Source of the DNA: Bacillus_BD sp963708895
Lineage (GTDB): Bacteria; Bacillota; Bacilli; Bacillales; Cytobacillaceae
Direction: 5' to 3'
DNA length: 64,000 nucleotides
NCBI GenBank assembly: GCA_963708895.1
Contig: CAVPUE010000010.1
Coordinates: forward strand, 62,001-126,000
Under the pieces are notes generated by a model. The model saw only the letters and a list, made by a program, of their open reading frames with translations. It was not told the origin of the DNA and did no database searches. Shown here one piece after another: positions 44,188 through 54,094 of the stretch; position 1 is the first letter of the stretch, and the number at the start of each line of letters is the position of its first letter. The translations under genes and the position numbers were made by a program.

Positions 44188-44224
44188 ACGCAAAAAAGCG
44201 ACGCTTCATTTTGAAGCATCGCTC
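44188..44224 (-). terminator. ytoP terminator
   Basis: AGCGA-GCTTCA with TGAAGC-TCGCT (44196-44222) has one mismatch, and the minus strand continues into TTTTTTGCG. It follows the ytoP stop. Confidence 0.85.
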
Positions 44225-44239
44225 TTCGATAACCACCGA

Positions 44240-45314
44240 TCAACCATTTTGTAAAATGGTCGATAATGTTGTTGAATCGGATGTTTTGACTAATTGAACA
44301 AGTAATTCTTTTGCGGCTGCATAATCATCAACATGAATAATACTTGCTGGTGTATGGATATACCTCGAACAAATTCCAATGACAGCACTAGGAACCCCTT
44401 CATTTGATAGATGAACACGACCTGCATCTGTTCCACCTTGTGAAGTGAAATATTGATACGGGATATGATGGGACTGGGCTGTATCTAGAACGAACTCTCT
44501 CATCCCTTTGTGCGTGACCATTGTACGATCAAAGATTCGAAGTAGCGCCCCTTTTCCAAGCTGTCCAAACTCAGTTTTATTACCGGAAGCATCATTCGCA
44601 GGACTCGCATCAAGTGCATAAAACAAATCTGGTTTGATCATATTAGCTGCTGTTTGTGCCCCTCTTAAGCCTACTTCTTCTTGAACAGTTGCACCTGAAT
44701 ATAGGACATTTGGAAGTGTTTCATTTTGCACTTCTTCGAGCAACTCAATCGCCAAACCACATCCATAGCGATTGTCCCATGCTTTTGCCATGATCTTTTT
44801 CTTGTTTGCCATCGGTGTGAAAGGACAAATGGGAACAATAGGCTGTCCAGGCTGAATGCCCAATTTTTTCGCATCTTCTCTATCATCAGCACCAATATCA
44901 ATCAACATATTTTTGATATCCATTGGTTTTTTGCGTTTTTCTTCATCAAGTAAATGTGGAGGAACAGAACCAATAACACCTGGAATTGGGCCATTTTTTG
45001 TGATAATTTCAACCCTTTGCGCTAACAATACTTGACTCCACCAACCACCTAATGTTTGAAAGCGGATCATGCCATTGTCGGTAATCGATGTGACCATAAA
45101 CCCAACTTCATCCATATGACCTGCCACCATAACCGTTGGCCCAGATTCATTTCCTCTTTTTACCGCAAAAATACTCCCTAGTTTATCTTGCACAATTTCA
45201 TCACTATATTGACTTAAGTTGCTCTCTCATAAACTTTCTAACAGCATGCTCATTCCCTGATGGTCCTGGAAGTTCGGTTAACGTTTTAAAAAGTTGCAGA
45301 GTTTTTTCATTCAT
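44240..45314 (-). CDS. ytoP: M42-family aminopeptidase YtoP, frameshifted as read
   Basis: A cobalt/zinc M42 (glutamyl/deblocking) aminopeptidase of about 357 residues. Metal ligands are in MVAGHMDEVGFMV and ATVQEEVGLRGAQTA (the EE pair includes the catalytic Glu), followed by YALDASPAND and HTPASIIHVDD. The real N-terminus is MNEKTLQLFKTLTELPGPSG from the ATG at 45314 after AAGGAG. That reading meets a stop after VRKFMREQL because of an extra base near 45213-45220, and the family sequence SQYSDEIVQDKLG resumes in the other frame. Single-base sequence error is likely. Confidence 0.9.
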
Positions 45315-45435
45315 GTTTTTTTAGACTCCTTTTTTAATAATTTTAGTAAATTTCACGTTTCATTTAAGAATGTTTATATTTAATGATACTATAATAACAA
45401 AGTATGTAGACATTTATCTATTAGGGGGTTTATTT

Positions 45436-45747
45436 GTGAATTGGAAAACCTTTCTCATTGGGGTAGGAGCAGGAGCGGCTGCCGGAATCATCGTGAATCA
45501 AACTGTAACAAACAAAGGGGAAATTTCATCCGAAAAAGCATTAGACATTGCGAAATCTGCTTTTAAAAAGCATGGCCCGATTCAAGGATCTTGGATTCAA
45601 ATGGAAAAACAGCCCTATCATAAATCTTTCCTCCAATATGAAGTTTATATCGGCGGTATTTCAAGAGCTGCTCACGATACAGTCGAACAATATGAATTTA
45701 TTGTTGATAGCAAGACGGGTGCAATTCTTGATGCTTACTTATTGTAA
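45436..45747 (+). CDS. ytzB: PepSY-domain small membrane-associated protein YtzB
   Basis: A 103-residue protein with a short N-terminal hydrophobic glycine/alanine-rich segment (FLIGVGAGAAAGIIV, residues 5-19) and one PepSY-like domain ending YEFIVDSKTGAILDAYLL, the usual PepSY closing pattern. PepSY domains are thought to inhibit proteases. The GTG at 45436 follows TAGGGGGTT and gives the length of B. subtilis YtzB; earlier in-frame codons have no ribosome site. It is divergent from ytoP, as in Bacillus subtilis. Confidence 0.87.
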   Translation: MNWKTFLIGVGAGAAAGIIVNQTVTNKGEISSEKALDIAKSAFKKHGPIQGSWIQMEKQPYHKSFLQYEVYIGGISRAAHDTVEQYEFIVDSKTGAILDAYLL

Positions 45748-45756
45748 CAATAGGTA

Positions 45757-45792
45757 AATAGGTGTCAATCGTCAACTTGACACCTAGCCTTT
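45757..45792 (+). terminator. ytzB terminator
   Basis: TAGGTGTCAA (45759-45768) pairs perfectly with TTGACACCTA (45777-45786), followed by CCTTTTCTTG. The GGTGTCA/TGACACC pair echoes the outer stem of the ytfJ hairpin at 3511-3588. Confidence 0.7.
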
Positions 45793-45852
45793 TCTTGATT
45801 CTTAGTCTTCACAATTGTCTCTATTTTTATGAGCATATTCAGACCCAAAGAA

Positions 45853-45885
45853 AAACAGACCCTTAATAATTTGGATCTGTTCCTC
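45853..45885 (-). terminator. trmB terminator
   Basis: ACAGA.CC (45855-45862) pairs with GG.TCTGT (45873-45880), and the minus strand continues TTTTTC. It lies just after the trmB stop. Confidence 0.75.
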
Positions 45886-45890
45886 TCACT

Positions 45891-46529
45891 TTATTGAAAT
45901 TGAACTTCACAACGATAGATACGATTTCCTTTTTCAGAAAACTTCTTTTCATATTCCGTCATGATATTACCTTCAAACTCACTGTTATGCAGATCAAGGC
46001 TTACATATTTTAACAGCAATCCATATGCTGAAAAGCTCATCAATGAGTATTCAAATAAACCTTGATTATCGGTTTTAAAATGAATTTCTCCTTGTTCTGG
46101 TAGAATCGCCTCATACATCCGCAAAAAGCTTTTATAAGTTAATCGACGTTTTTCATGACGGTTTTTAGGCCATGGATCCGAAAAATTCAAGTATACTCTT
46201 GAAACTTCCCCTTTTTCAAAGTACTGCGTTAAATCAGCCGCATCTACATTTAATAATTTTAGATTAGGAATTTCCGCTTCAATCACACGATCAAGAGCTG
46301 TAACGATTACACTTTGTTGTAATTCAATCCCTAAATAATTGATCGTCGGATTCGCTTTAGCCATTTCAGTAATAAACCGACCTTTGCCAGTCCCAATTTC
46401 GATATGAAGCGGTTGATTCTGTTCATATACACTTTCCCATTTGCCTTTTATTTCCTCTGGGGCAGAAATCACGTATTGTGGATACTGTTCCAATTTTTCT
46501 TTTGCCCAAGGTTTATATCTTAAACGCAT
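45891..46529 (-). CDS. trmB: tRNA (guanine-N7-)-methyltransferase TrmB
   Basis: Methylates G46 in the variable loop of tRNAs using SAM. The 212-residue protein shows the SAM motif HIEIGTGKGRFITE (near residue 43), NYLGIELQQSV, and the TrmB signature NFSDPWPKNRHEKRRLTY (near 116). The last region, FKTDNQGLFEYSL and FEGNIMTEYEKKF, is also characteristic. AGAGGTG precedes the ATG. It is followed by a terminator and convergent with ytzB. The order trmB-ytzH-ytmP-amyX matches Bacillus subtilis. Confidence 0.97.
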   Translation of the reverse strand: MRLRYKPWAKEKLEQYPQYVISAPEEIKGKWESVYEQNQPLHIEIGTGKGRFITEMAKANPTINYLGIELQQSVIVTALDRVIEAEIPNLKLLNVDAADLTQYFEKGEVSRVYLNFSDPWPKNRHEKRRLTYKSFLRMYEAILPEQGEIHFKTDNQGLFEYSLMSFSAYGLLLKYVSLDLHNSEFEGNIMTEYEKKFSEKGNRIYRCEVQFQ

Positions 46530-46706
46530 TATAACACCTCTATATTCGTTTTCTATGTTGAATCATTTCTAGCATAATTTCTAGCATAATGGAAAGAACT
46601 TAATTTTTCCACTAACGATGTATAAATTAAAAAAGAACTCACAAAATAATTGTGAATTCTCCTTTATTCAGCGGTTAGGAGTTAAAAAAGAAAGGATGCT
46701 CGGAAT

Positions 46707-46985
46707 ATGCCTCTCCAATATCAAGATCAAGTCAATCTTATTAAAGATATATTAACAAACCAACAATCAGACTGTTGCGGATCCGTTTCTGAATATGAAC
46801 AATTGGAACGCGTGATTAAATCGTTAATGGCCAATAACCATGTGAATCAACAGGATGTACAGGTTCTTTCCCAAATCTATTCTTATAGCCAAAATGGGAT
46901 TAACTCATCCAATCTAGATCAACATATCGAGTCTCATCAAGAAAATTTATCACAATGGGTTGATAATATGAATCAATTTTCATAA
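46707..46985 (+). CDS. ytzH: YtzH-like protein
   Basis: A 92-residue, Gln- and Asn-rich protein with no membrane segment and no recognised catalytic motif. The start MPLQYQDQVNLIKDILTNQQ and the block VIKSLMANNHVNQQDVQVLSQIYSYSQNG match the YtzH-like family as I know it, and the genomic place (between trmB and ytmP, on the opposite strand to both) is conserved. AAAGGATG lies ahead of the ATG. Its function is unknown. The convergent end with ytmP is only 15 bases away and shares a compact hairpin. Confidence 0.85.
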   Translation: MPLQYQDQVNLIKDILTNQQSDCCGSVSEYEQLERVIKSLMANNHVNQQDVQVLSQIYSYSQNGINSSNLDQHIESHQENLSQWVDNMNQFS

Positions 46986-47004
46986 AGCTCTTTTAAAGAG
47001 CTAT
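46984..47004. terminator. Compact hairpin between ytzH and ytmP
   Basis: AGCTCTTT and AAAGAGCT (46986-47002) form an 8-bp stem with a one-base loop centre. It overlaps the ytmP stop codon, so both converging genes end inside about 20 bases. Confidence 0.6.
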
Positions 47005-47780
47005 AATGAATGATATTTTCGTAATAAATCGACCCATTTATTCATTTCCATAAATCGAGATTTATCTTTATGCCACTGTATTGTTTGCAATGTTTGGGCA
47101 ATCACATACCATTTCATTCTTAAAAGTAAGTGCTCATCCAACTTCATACCGTAAAGGTTTAGCCAAGATTCCCACTCATCCCTTGGCAAATACCAATACA
47201 ATAAAGTGCCAATATCAATAGCTGGGTCTGCTACTACAGCACCATCCCAATCAATTAAATACAACTGGTTGTTTTCATCAAGCAGCCAGTTGTTATGATT
47301 GACATCACAATGACAAACCACTTTGCCTTCAAAATTAACTTCGTTCACATAATCCGCTAAATACAGGAATGATTCTTGAACAAAAGGAAGCGCTGAAACT
47401 TCCTTATCTAATTCATCTAGAAGAATCTGTACTATATGAATTGGCTGTAAGGGAGTTTTCCCTAGCTTTTTTAACATTCTAAGTAAAGGTTTGGATTGAT
47501 GGATTTTTTTGAGTAGCTTAGCAACATTTTCTTGGTTCATCTCGGCAGGTTGAAGTTCCCGTCCATTTAACCATTGTTGAGCAGTGAAAACATCTCCGGT
47601 TTCCAATCTTTTTGTCCACACAAGCTTAGGAACAATTCCTTCTGCTGAAAGGCTCGCCAAAAAAGGAGAAGTATTCCGTTTTAGAAAATATCGATTTTCT
47701 TCATGTTGTGCATAAAAGGCTTCTCCCGTTGCTCCACCAGCAGGAATAATTTCCCAATCATGTCCAAAATAGTCTTCCAA
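47001..47780 (-). CDS. ytmP: Phosphotransferase (aminoglycoside/choline kinase-like) YtmP
   Basis: A 259-residue protein kinase-like phosphotransferase of the APH/choline kinase family. The Brenner-type catalytic loop CHCDVNHNNWLL (near residue 157) carries the catalytic Asp and the following Asn, and the metal-binding LIDWDGAVVADP lies near 172. N-terminal GGATGEAFYAQ replaces a typical glycine loop. The substrate is unknown; a small-molecule alcohol or sugar is likely, not an antibiotic. Start is TTG after AGGTGA. Synteny with ytzH and amyX matches Bacillus subtilis ytmP. Confidence 0.88.
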   Translation of the reverse strand: MEDYFGHDWEIIPAGGATGEAFYAQHEENRYFLKRNTSPFLASLSAEGIVPKLVWTKRLETGDVFTAQQWLNGRELQPAEMNQENVAKLLKKIHQSKPLLRMLKKLGKTPLQPIHIVQILLDELDKEVSALPFVQESFLYLADYVNEVNFEGKVVCHCDVNHNNWLLDENNQLYLIDWDGAVVADPAIDIGTLLYWYLPRDEWESWLNLYGMKLDEHLLLRMKWYVIAQTLQTIQWHKDKSRFMEMNKWVDLLRKYHSL

Positions 47781-47941
47781 TGCTGTTCACCTGCAATCTT
47801 TTTCCCTACTCAATCGTGACTCTAACTTATTCTTTCATAATAAAATGAAGTTAGACTAAAGCTATTCTACAATAGTCACTTTCTTAAATTTTATCGTCAC
47901 AATCCAAAGTCGTCAAGACAATTCTGATACATATCATTTTT

Positions 47942-50099
47942 TCATTTTTCGCTATTTTTAAATAATACATATAAAGTAATTGGTTCTAATAAGATTTTCT
48001 GATTAACGATTGCCATCGCCCCATCATCAAAACATTGTTTTCCATTTGTGACTACTTTCCAGTCACCATAAGGTAAATGTATTGTCTCTTTTTTCTTAGT
48101 GGGATTTATATAAAGAAGAATGCAATCGGTAGGACCGTACTTCCCTACGTCTTCTAGCTTCCAGCCAATCAGTGGTTTTTGGACGGGGAGTGATTTCATA
48201 TGTTTGCGAATGAATTTAGCTGTTGGGAATCGGAATGCAGCATGAGATTTTCGAATGTTAATTAATCCTTTGACATACTGTACATTTTGATTGTAGTTCT
48301 GCTTACGGTTCCAATCCAAAAAGTTTATTTCATCACATGACCGATAGCTGTTCCCATCACCTTTTTTTGTTCGAAAAAATTCCTGGCCACTATGCAAAAA
48401 TGGAATCCCTTGTGATATTAATACAATCGAAGTGCCTAGACGATGGACTGCTTCAATCACTTCCTCGTCCTCATTCAAAAGACTATGCGTTAATTTATCC
48501 CAAAGCGTATGATTATCATGTGACTCGACGTAATTGACACTTTGAATAGGTTCTGTAAATAGTCCTTCTTCCTCGTTCTTATAACCAATACTCCCGGCCA
48601 TCACTCCAAGTGCCGCTTCATAGTAGTATTCATTGCCACAAATATAGCCTCGATCATAGAGATTAAAGGTACTACCTTTAATAGAATCACGGAACCAATC
48701 ATTAAAATGTCCAATCCGTGGTAACGATTGTTGATTATGAATATTGGCCTTCTGTTCAATTGCTAAAGGAGTATTAAGATCCCATCCTTCTCCGATCATT
48801 AAGATTGTAGGGTCTATTCGATCAACATTCCTTCTAATTTCATTCATCGTCTTAATATCCAAAATCCCCATTAGATCAAAGCGAAATCCATCAATTTGAT
48901 ACTCATTTACCCAAAATAAAACAGAATCGACAATGAATTTTCTGACCATTTTTCGCTCTGATGCTAGATCATTTCCTACTCCAGTCCCATTCGAGGGTAT
49001 TCCATGGTGATCATGGCGAAAATAGTAACCAGGCACTACTTTTTCAAAAGAAGAGGATTCTCTCTCATAAACATGGTTGTATACAACATCCAAAACGACA
49101 CGAATTCCTTTTTGATGGATATGATCGATTAAGCGCTTTAATTCATGGATTCTTTTATATGGATCATTCGGATCAGAACTATAGCTTCCCTCCGGTACAT
49201 TAAAATGGAGTGGATTATATCCCCAATTGTACTCCTTGTTCATTTTTAGCTCATCCACACCTTCAAAATCATGTAGTGGGAGTAATTCTAGATGGGTAAC
49301 TCCAAGGCTTTTCACGTACGAGAGGCAGGTATCATTCCCCTTAGAATCCTTTGTTCCCCACTCCAGAAGCCCCTTCATAGGTTCCTTTATGGGTGACTCC
49401 GCTGTCAGGATGGATGGTAAAATCTCGAATATGGGTTTCATAAATAATGCTATCGGTTTCATGCTCCAGTGTTGGTAATTCACGTTTAGGAATTTTCGTT
49501 TTAGTTAAATCAATAATGACGCCCTTCGTACCATTTGCCGTGACGGAAACTACATAGGGGTCAACTGCTTCATTCCAAATTTGATTCACGCAGACTAAAT
49601 AGACGTATTGATAATATTCTAAATCACGATGAATGGTAGTCTTCCAAACTCCTTTTTCCACTCTCCCCATGTCAATCGTCTCGTAGCTGCTACCGTCTGG
49701 TATGATTAACTTCAGTTTTACCTTTGTTGCTGTAGGTGCCCATAGTGTAAAAATACTTTCATTTGGTTGGTATTGAACACCTAGTTTACCATCATAATAG
49801 AAAGTTTCATCAAATTTCTCCGTTCTAAAAACAGCACCAATCTGTAAATCAGTACTTCGTTGTAAAGAATCGATCACCCAATAAAACTCACCTACATGGA
49901 TTTTCTCCTTCGATTGACACACATATTTCATAAAGTTACTGTGAGGGATACTCTCAATAATTGTAAGAGGAATCTCATCCTCTCCATATTTCAAAGAAAA
50001 GGAGCTTTTTTCACCTTGATCGTAATCATAAGGGATTATCATGGTAACGACATTTATTTCGTCTAAATACGCATGGTAATCCCTTTCAATAGTTGCCAT
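47942..50099 (-). CDS. amyX: Type I pullulanase AmyX, frameshifted as read
   Basis: Pullulan/amylopectin 6-glucanohydrolase of GH13 that debranches alpha-1,6 linkages. Joined length is about 718 residues. An N-terminal CBM48-like part (residues about 105-200) precedes the catalytic barrel with YNWGYNPLHF (pullulanase signature), GFRFDLMGI (nucleophile Asp), MIGEGWD (acid/base Glu) and VESHDNHTLWD. The frame breaks at a CCCC run (49370-49373): one base fewer joins GVTHKGTYEG directly to LLEWGTKDSKGND. There is no signal peptide, so the enzyme is cytoplasmic and probably acts on glycogen or maltodextrins. Start ATG 50099 follows GAGTTGGGG. Confidence 0.94.
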
Positions 50100-50126
50100 C
50101 TGTCCCCAACTCCCTCATATGAAAAG

Positions 50127-51116
50127 CTATTCGTCCGAAATATCCGAAACTCCCCATTCAATCCTTCTAATCGATTCTGTATGGCAAAAATCCAATAAAG
50201 CTTCAGCTGCTTTTAATTGCACCGCTTTTAAGGGAGAGCGCAACTCTCTAAGGGATTGAAACCATTGATCATAATTTTTCTTATCTACCAATTTTACGTC
50301 ATAGGGAGGAGTTGGATAATCAATATACCCATTCCTTGATAGTAGGATTTTGCGAATCGGTAGTTGAACATCTGAAATCTCAAGTATTTTTTTTACAATT
50401 TTCCCCATTCGATTTAACTCAATCATCGGATTAACAATTTTTTTCTCTTTCTGTTGACTGCGCATACTCCAGAACTTCTCATTCTTCCCAATAAAAACAG
50501 CTAAATCATCCTCTTCTACAAAAGTAATACACCAAACTTCAACTGGACTAATTAAAATCGTCTCTACTTCAATCGTTGCTTTTTTTAACTTAAAAACTGG
50601 TTGGTATAATACGAGATACGTATCTGGAAAGCGCTGTAAAAAATATTTTAATCTTTCATCAAAATAATATTTCTTATTGAAAAATGATTTATCGACTAGC
50701 GTCGAAGTTGCCCAAGTCATTTGAAATTCTAAAAGTTTATTTAAGAATTGTTGCTTTAACTCATCTCTTGTTACAGGACGATGATATGACGTAAGTATGC
50801 CATCAAAATCTGCTAGTTCCTCATCTTCAGAAGATGGGACCGTTTCAATAGATTCGTCTATATCTTCGATTTCATTGTCATGATTACGATGGAAAAGCAT
50901 TTTAATTTTCCCAAATACTGAATTCTTTGTTTCAGATTGTTCTTCTTCTATGTCTAGATTTATATAGGAAGATAGAAGCTCATCGTAAGGATTTTCCCAT
51001 CTCTTTTGTAACTTATCCCATTGTTGTTTTTTCAGAGCCACAAAACGTGCAGGATAATGATAAATATTTTGTTGATATCTTGTTGTATAATCTTTTAATT
51101 TAATTAATTGTCCCAT
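50127..51116 (-). CDS. NERD domain-like protein
   Basis: A 329-residue protein without signal peptide. It begins MGQLIKLKDYTTRYQQNIYHYPARFVALKKQQWDKL, a start I associate with Bacillus NERD (nuclease-related) proteins. The middle part from about 140 (FNKKYYFDERLKYFLQRFPDTYLVLYQPVF) holds a segment VEVWCITFVEEDDLAVFIGKN that could be the NERD core, but the catalytic Asp/Glu/Lys set is not obvious. An acidic low-complexity stretch lies near 85-110. ATG 51116 follows GTGAGG. It sits between amyX and the 2H phosphoesterase. Function unknown. Confidence 0.62.
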   Translation of the reverse strand: MGQLIKLKDYTTRYQQNIYHYPARFVALKKQQWDKLQKRWENPYDELLSSYINLDIEEEQSETKNSVFGKIKMLFHRNHDNEIEDIDESIETVPSSEDEELADFDGILTSYHRPVTRDELKQQFLNKLLEFQMTWATSTLVDKSFFNKKYYFDERLKYFLQRFPDTYLVLYQPVFKLKKATIEVETILISPVEVWCITFVEEDDLAVFIGKNEKFWSMRSQQKEKKIVNPMIELNRMGKIVKKILEISDVQLPIRKILLSRNGYIDYPTPPYDVKLVDKKNYDQWFQSLRELRSPLKAVQLKAAEALLDFCHTESIRRIEWGVSDISDE

Positions 51117-51202
51117 TTCGTTATTCCTCACTGCATACCTTTACAAACAAAGGTACTTCATTTTATTCCAATCAAATTCTTCTTCCTTACTCTAATCATA
51201 AT

Positions 51203-51772
51203 CTATTCACTTACTAACGAAAAGGTTGCAATGGATTCATATTTTGGTGTACTTTCTAAATTCGTCCTATATAAAACGACTTCCTGTGCTTGAAACGAAA
51301 GTGGTTCTTTACTAAAAGGATTATATTTTTGCAATATTTCAGGTTTGAATTCCGTACCTGTCCAATTACGCGCTAATGTAATATGAGGATTAAACTTGCG
51401 ATCCTCTAACAAAAATCCTGCTTCTTTACACTGCTTTGCCATAACAGCTTGCAATTGATGAAGTCGTTCCTCATATTGGAGGGAAGCCCAAAATATGCGA
51501 GGGGATTGCTTGTTACCGAAAGTGTTAATGCCTTCTATTTGTAATGGAATAGCAGTTTCATTTTTTATAGCATCTTCTACAAAATCAACGACTATATCCA
51601 ATTTTTGTTTCTCAGCAGACCCAAGAAAAGATAGTGTAATATGATAGTCGTCTTGATGTACCCAGCGTTTAAATGGAAAAACTTCCTTTAATTCCGCAAA
51701 CTTTTCAAAAATAATTTCTTTAACAGCATCCGGTAAACGGACTGCCCAAAAATAATGTGGGTTGCGATTCAT
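51203..51772 (-). CDS. thpR: RNA 2',3'-cyclic phosphodiesterase (2H family)
   Basis: A 189-residue 2H phosphoesterase of the LigT/ThpR type. Both HxT/S motifs are present: DYHITLSFLG (near residue 43) and NPHITLARNW (near 130), which give the two catalytic histidines. It opens or makes 2',5'-type phosphodiester links in RNA; physiological substrate in bacteria is uncertain. Equivalent to ytlP of Bacillus subtilis. The ATG at 51772 follows AGAGGGATC; a longer reading from 51832 lacks a ribosome site. Confidence 0.9.
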   Translation of the reverse strand: MNRNPHYFWAVRLPDAVKEIIFEKFAELKEVFPFKRWVHQDDYHITLSFLGSAEKQKLDIVVDFVEDAIKNETAIPLQIEGINTFGNKQSPRIFWASLQYEERLHQLQAVMAKQCKEAGFLLEDRKFNPHITLARNWTGTEFKPEILQKYNPFSKEPLSFQAQEVVLYRTNLESTPKYESIATFSLVSE

Positions 51773-51885
51773 CTTGATCCCTCTTTCAAAATAATAGTCC
51801 TTTACAATTAAGAATGAAGAAACACCTAACATGTCGACATGAAAGGTGCCTGAGGTGTTCTTAGCATAACCATAGAATCTATATC

Positions 51886-53307
51886 TTATTTTGCAAGCTC
51901 ATAAATAGCCTGAGCATATATCGCTGTCGCTTTTAATAAATCATCAATGTATATGTATTCATCTTTTTGATGGGCAATCTCTTCCCTACCTGGAAAAAGC
52001 GGACCAAATGCGACTCCTGACTTTAATGAACGGGCATAAGTACCGCCACCAATCGCCAATAGTTCTGCTTTCTCACCTGTTTGTTCTTCATAAACCTTTT
52101 TTAATATTTGAATGAGTTCACTATTTTCGTCAACATGATGTGGTTTAGAATCTGACAAATGTTGAACCGAAAATCCCTTTGGTGAAACAACTTCGGTTAA
52201 CTTCCTAATCGTTACATCCAGATCATTTGTTACAGGGTATCGTAGATTAAGTCCGAATCTACCACCCTTCACCCGGTCATAAGAGATTTTTCCAACGTTA
52301 ATCGTTAAATCTCCAGATAGATCATCCGCGAATGCAACACCGAGCTTTTTTCCTCGAGAATCTTGATACAAAAGTTCAGAAGCAAACGTTAAAAAAGGCT
52401 GTGCAGCCCGATCTTTATTATTTTCAAGAAGGAATTTTGCCAAGAGTAATCCAGCATTTATCCCGTTATCAGGTTCCATTCCATGTGCGGAAACCCCCTC
52501 GAGTTCAAGGATAATTTCTCCATTATCAACATAGCATTTTCCTTTTACAGAATGGCTTTTCAAGAAATTATCATATTTTTGGATAAAATGAGTTTTTTCA
52601 ACATTTACTTGTACGACAGCTTTGGCAAAGTCTGGTACCATATTGTATCTTCTTCCAGACTGGAATTGAATGAGTTCCATTATTAGATCAAGTGGATTCT
52701 CATTTTTCAGCACATCGTTTTGAACGAGATCAAAATCGGAAATCCCTTTTTCTGCAAAAATAATCGGAAAATCTGCATCTGGAGCAAATCCTACTGTTGG
52801 CATTTCCTCGTGTTTGAAATAATGGTCCACACATCTCCAGTCACTTTCTTCATCCGTTCCAATAATCATACGAACTCTTCTGTTCAGAGGTAAGCCTAGT
52901 TCTTTGACTATTTTCATTGCATAATAAGCCGCCATTGTTGGCCCTTTATCATCAATAGCTCCCCTTGCAAAAATCTTGCCATCACGTATTTCTGCTGAGT
53001 AAGGGTCGCTATACCATCCGTCCCCTTCTGGAACAACATCAACATGGCATAGAATTCCGACAGATTCCTCTCCTTCGCCAAATTCAAGATATCCCGCTAG
53101 ATTTCCTACATTTTTTGAGCGAAAGCCATCACTTTCACCCTTTTGAAGCATGTATTCTAATGCTTCTTTGACTCCCTTACCAAGTGGAGCATCTAAGGTA
53201 GACTGTTCTTCATCCAAAACACTTTTAATTTGTAATAATGTTTGTGTATCTTTAATAAGTTGATCCTTTTCTTTCATCACTTCATCAAACCATTTTATTT
53301 CTACCAT
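51886..53307 (-). CDS. ytjP: M20-family dipeptidase YtjP (PepV-like)
   Basis: A 473-residue dinuclear zinc dipeptidase. Metal ligands: the His and Asp in VGILCHVDVVPEG (near 82), the bridging Asp in GAIDDKGPTMAA (near 115), the Glu pair in IGTDEESDWRC (near 150), the Asp in FAPDADFP (near 180) and a late His in GREEIAHQKDE (near 440). Length and motifs match the PepV subgroup with its inserted lid domain. It should cleave a broad range of dipeptides in the cytoplasm. GGGGTTTG precedes the ATG. Conserved neighbour of ytzE and rsuA. Confidence 0.94.
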   Translation of the reverse strand: MVEIKWFDEVMKEKDQLIKDTQTLLQIKSVLDEEQSTLDAPLGKGVKEALEYMLQKGESDGFRSKNVGNLAGYLEFGEGEESVGILCHVDVVPEGDGWYSDPYSAEIRDGKIFARGAIDDKGPTMAAYYAMKIVKELGLPLNRRVRMIIGTDEESDWRCVDHYFKHEEMPTVGFAPDADFPIIFAEKGISDFDLVQNDVLKNENPLDLIMELIQFQSGRRYNMVPDFAKAVVQVNVEKTHFIQKYDNFLKSHSVKGKCYVDNGEIILELEGVSAHGMEPDNGINAGLLLAKFLLENNKDRAAQPFLTFASELLYQDSRGKKLGVAFADDLSGDLTINVGKISYDRVKGGRFGLNLRYPVTNDLDVTIRKLTEVVSPKGFSVQHLSDSKPHHVDENSELIQILKKVYEEQTGEKAELLAIGGGTYARSLKSGVAFGPLFPGREEIAHQKDEYIYIDDLLKATAIYAQAIYELAK

Positions 53308-53725
53308 TCAATCAAACCCCCGATGAGTTGGACTAGCAATGACATTTTTCCTGGCTCTAAGCTTGAAAATTATCACTTCAGCACTATCCAAGCATTCTTT
53401 TTTTGAGAATTCATCTCTTTCTTTATTCATTTGACTCATATTTGCAAAATTTATACGTATGTATATAAATATATATATATCTTTAATATACATAAGATTT
53501 GTGAAGAAAGATAAATATTTTGTAAATTTGGACCTCTTTTATGGAAATCTTATGCTATTAAGGATATTATATAAGTAGACGGTATTATGAAAGTAAAATA
53601 CTACATATAGTAGAAAAGGGGTTGTCTGGGGAAAAGAAACTAAAATTCTCGAAGAGTACTTCTTCGCTAAAGTGTTGGATGCTGGAATTTGTCATAGGTT
53701 TGAAAAAAGGATAGGAGTGGTTCAC
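53308..53725. other. Divergent intergenic region ytjP-ytzE
   Basis: About 420 bases without a recognised gene. TTGGAC followed after 17 bases by TATGCT (about 53528-53556) is a possible promoter toward ytzE. A small stem CGAAGA-TCTTCG lies near 53653-53669 in what would be the ytzE leader. The part next to ytjP is an A/T-rich run of TATATA repeats. Confidence 0.4.
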
Positions 53726-53947
53726 TTGAAACCTTCAACTAACCGGATGTTAAACCGTATCAAATCCGTCTACATGTTTATTAACACACGTGGAACCGTT
53801 ACAACTCAAGAGCTAGTAGAAGAATTTGGTATAACACCTCGAACAATACAACGAGACTTAAATGTCTTAGCGTACAACGATTTAGTTAGAAGCCCGAGTC
53901 GTGGAAAATGGACAACGACGAAAAAGAAGGTTAAATTATCTTCATAA
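53726..53947 (+). CDS. ytzE: DeoR-type helix-turn-helix regulator YtzE
   Basis: A 73-residue protein that is little more than a DeoR-family winged helix: LNRIKSVYMFINTRGTVTTQ, then ELVEEFGITPRTIQRDLNVL as the helix-turn-helix (about residues 28-50) and a basic tail SRGKWTTTKKKVKLSS. With no effector domain, it is probably a constitutive or partner-dependent DNA binder. The TTG at 53726 follows AGGAGTGG; a longer reading from 53672 is not supported, and an internal ATG eight codons on is an alternative. Equivalent to ytzE of Bacillus subtilis beside rsuA. Target genes unknown. Confidence 0.88.
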   Translation: MKPSTNRMLNRIKSVYMFINTRGTVTTQELVEEFGITPRTIQRDLNVLAYNDLVRSPSRGKWTTTKKKVKLSS

Positions 53948-53987
53948 TGGTAGCATAGATGTACTTGCTATGCAAAATCCATAACGT

Positions 53988-54049
53988 TCAACAGAAGACG
54001 AGCCTCATAAAAGGGATTACTATCCCTTTTGAGGCTTGCCTTCTGTTCC
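53988..54049. terminator. Long terminator hairpin between ytzE and rsuA
   Basis: Nested perfect arms AACAGAAG/CTTCTGTT, AGCCTCA/TGAGGCT and AAAAGGGAT/ATCCCTTTT form an almost continuous stem across about 53990-54047 with a four-base loop. It lies between two converging genes and can end both. Confidence 0.85.
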
Positions 54050-54094
54050 CCAAGGTATGAATTAGATATCATTACCGTTATTATTCAATCATTT

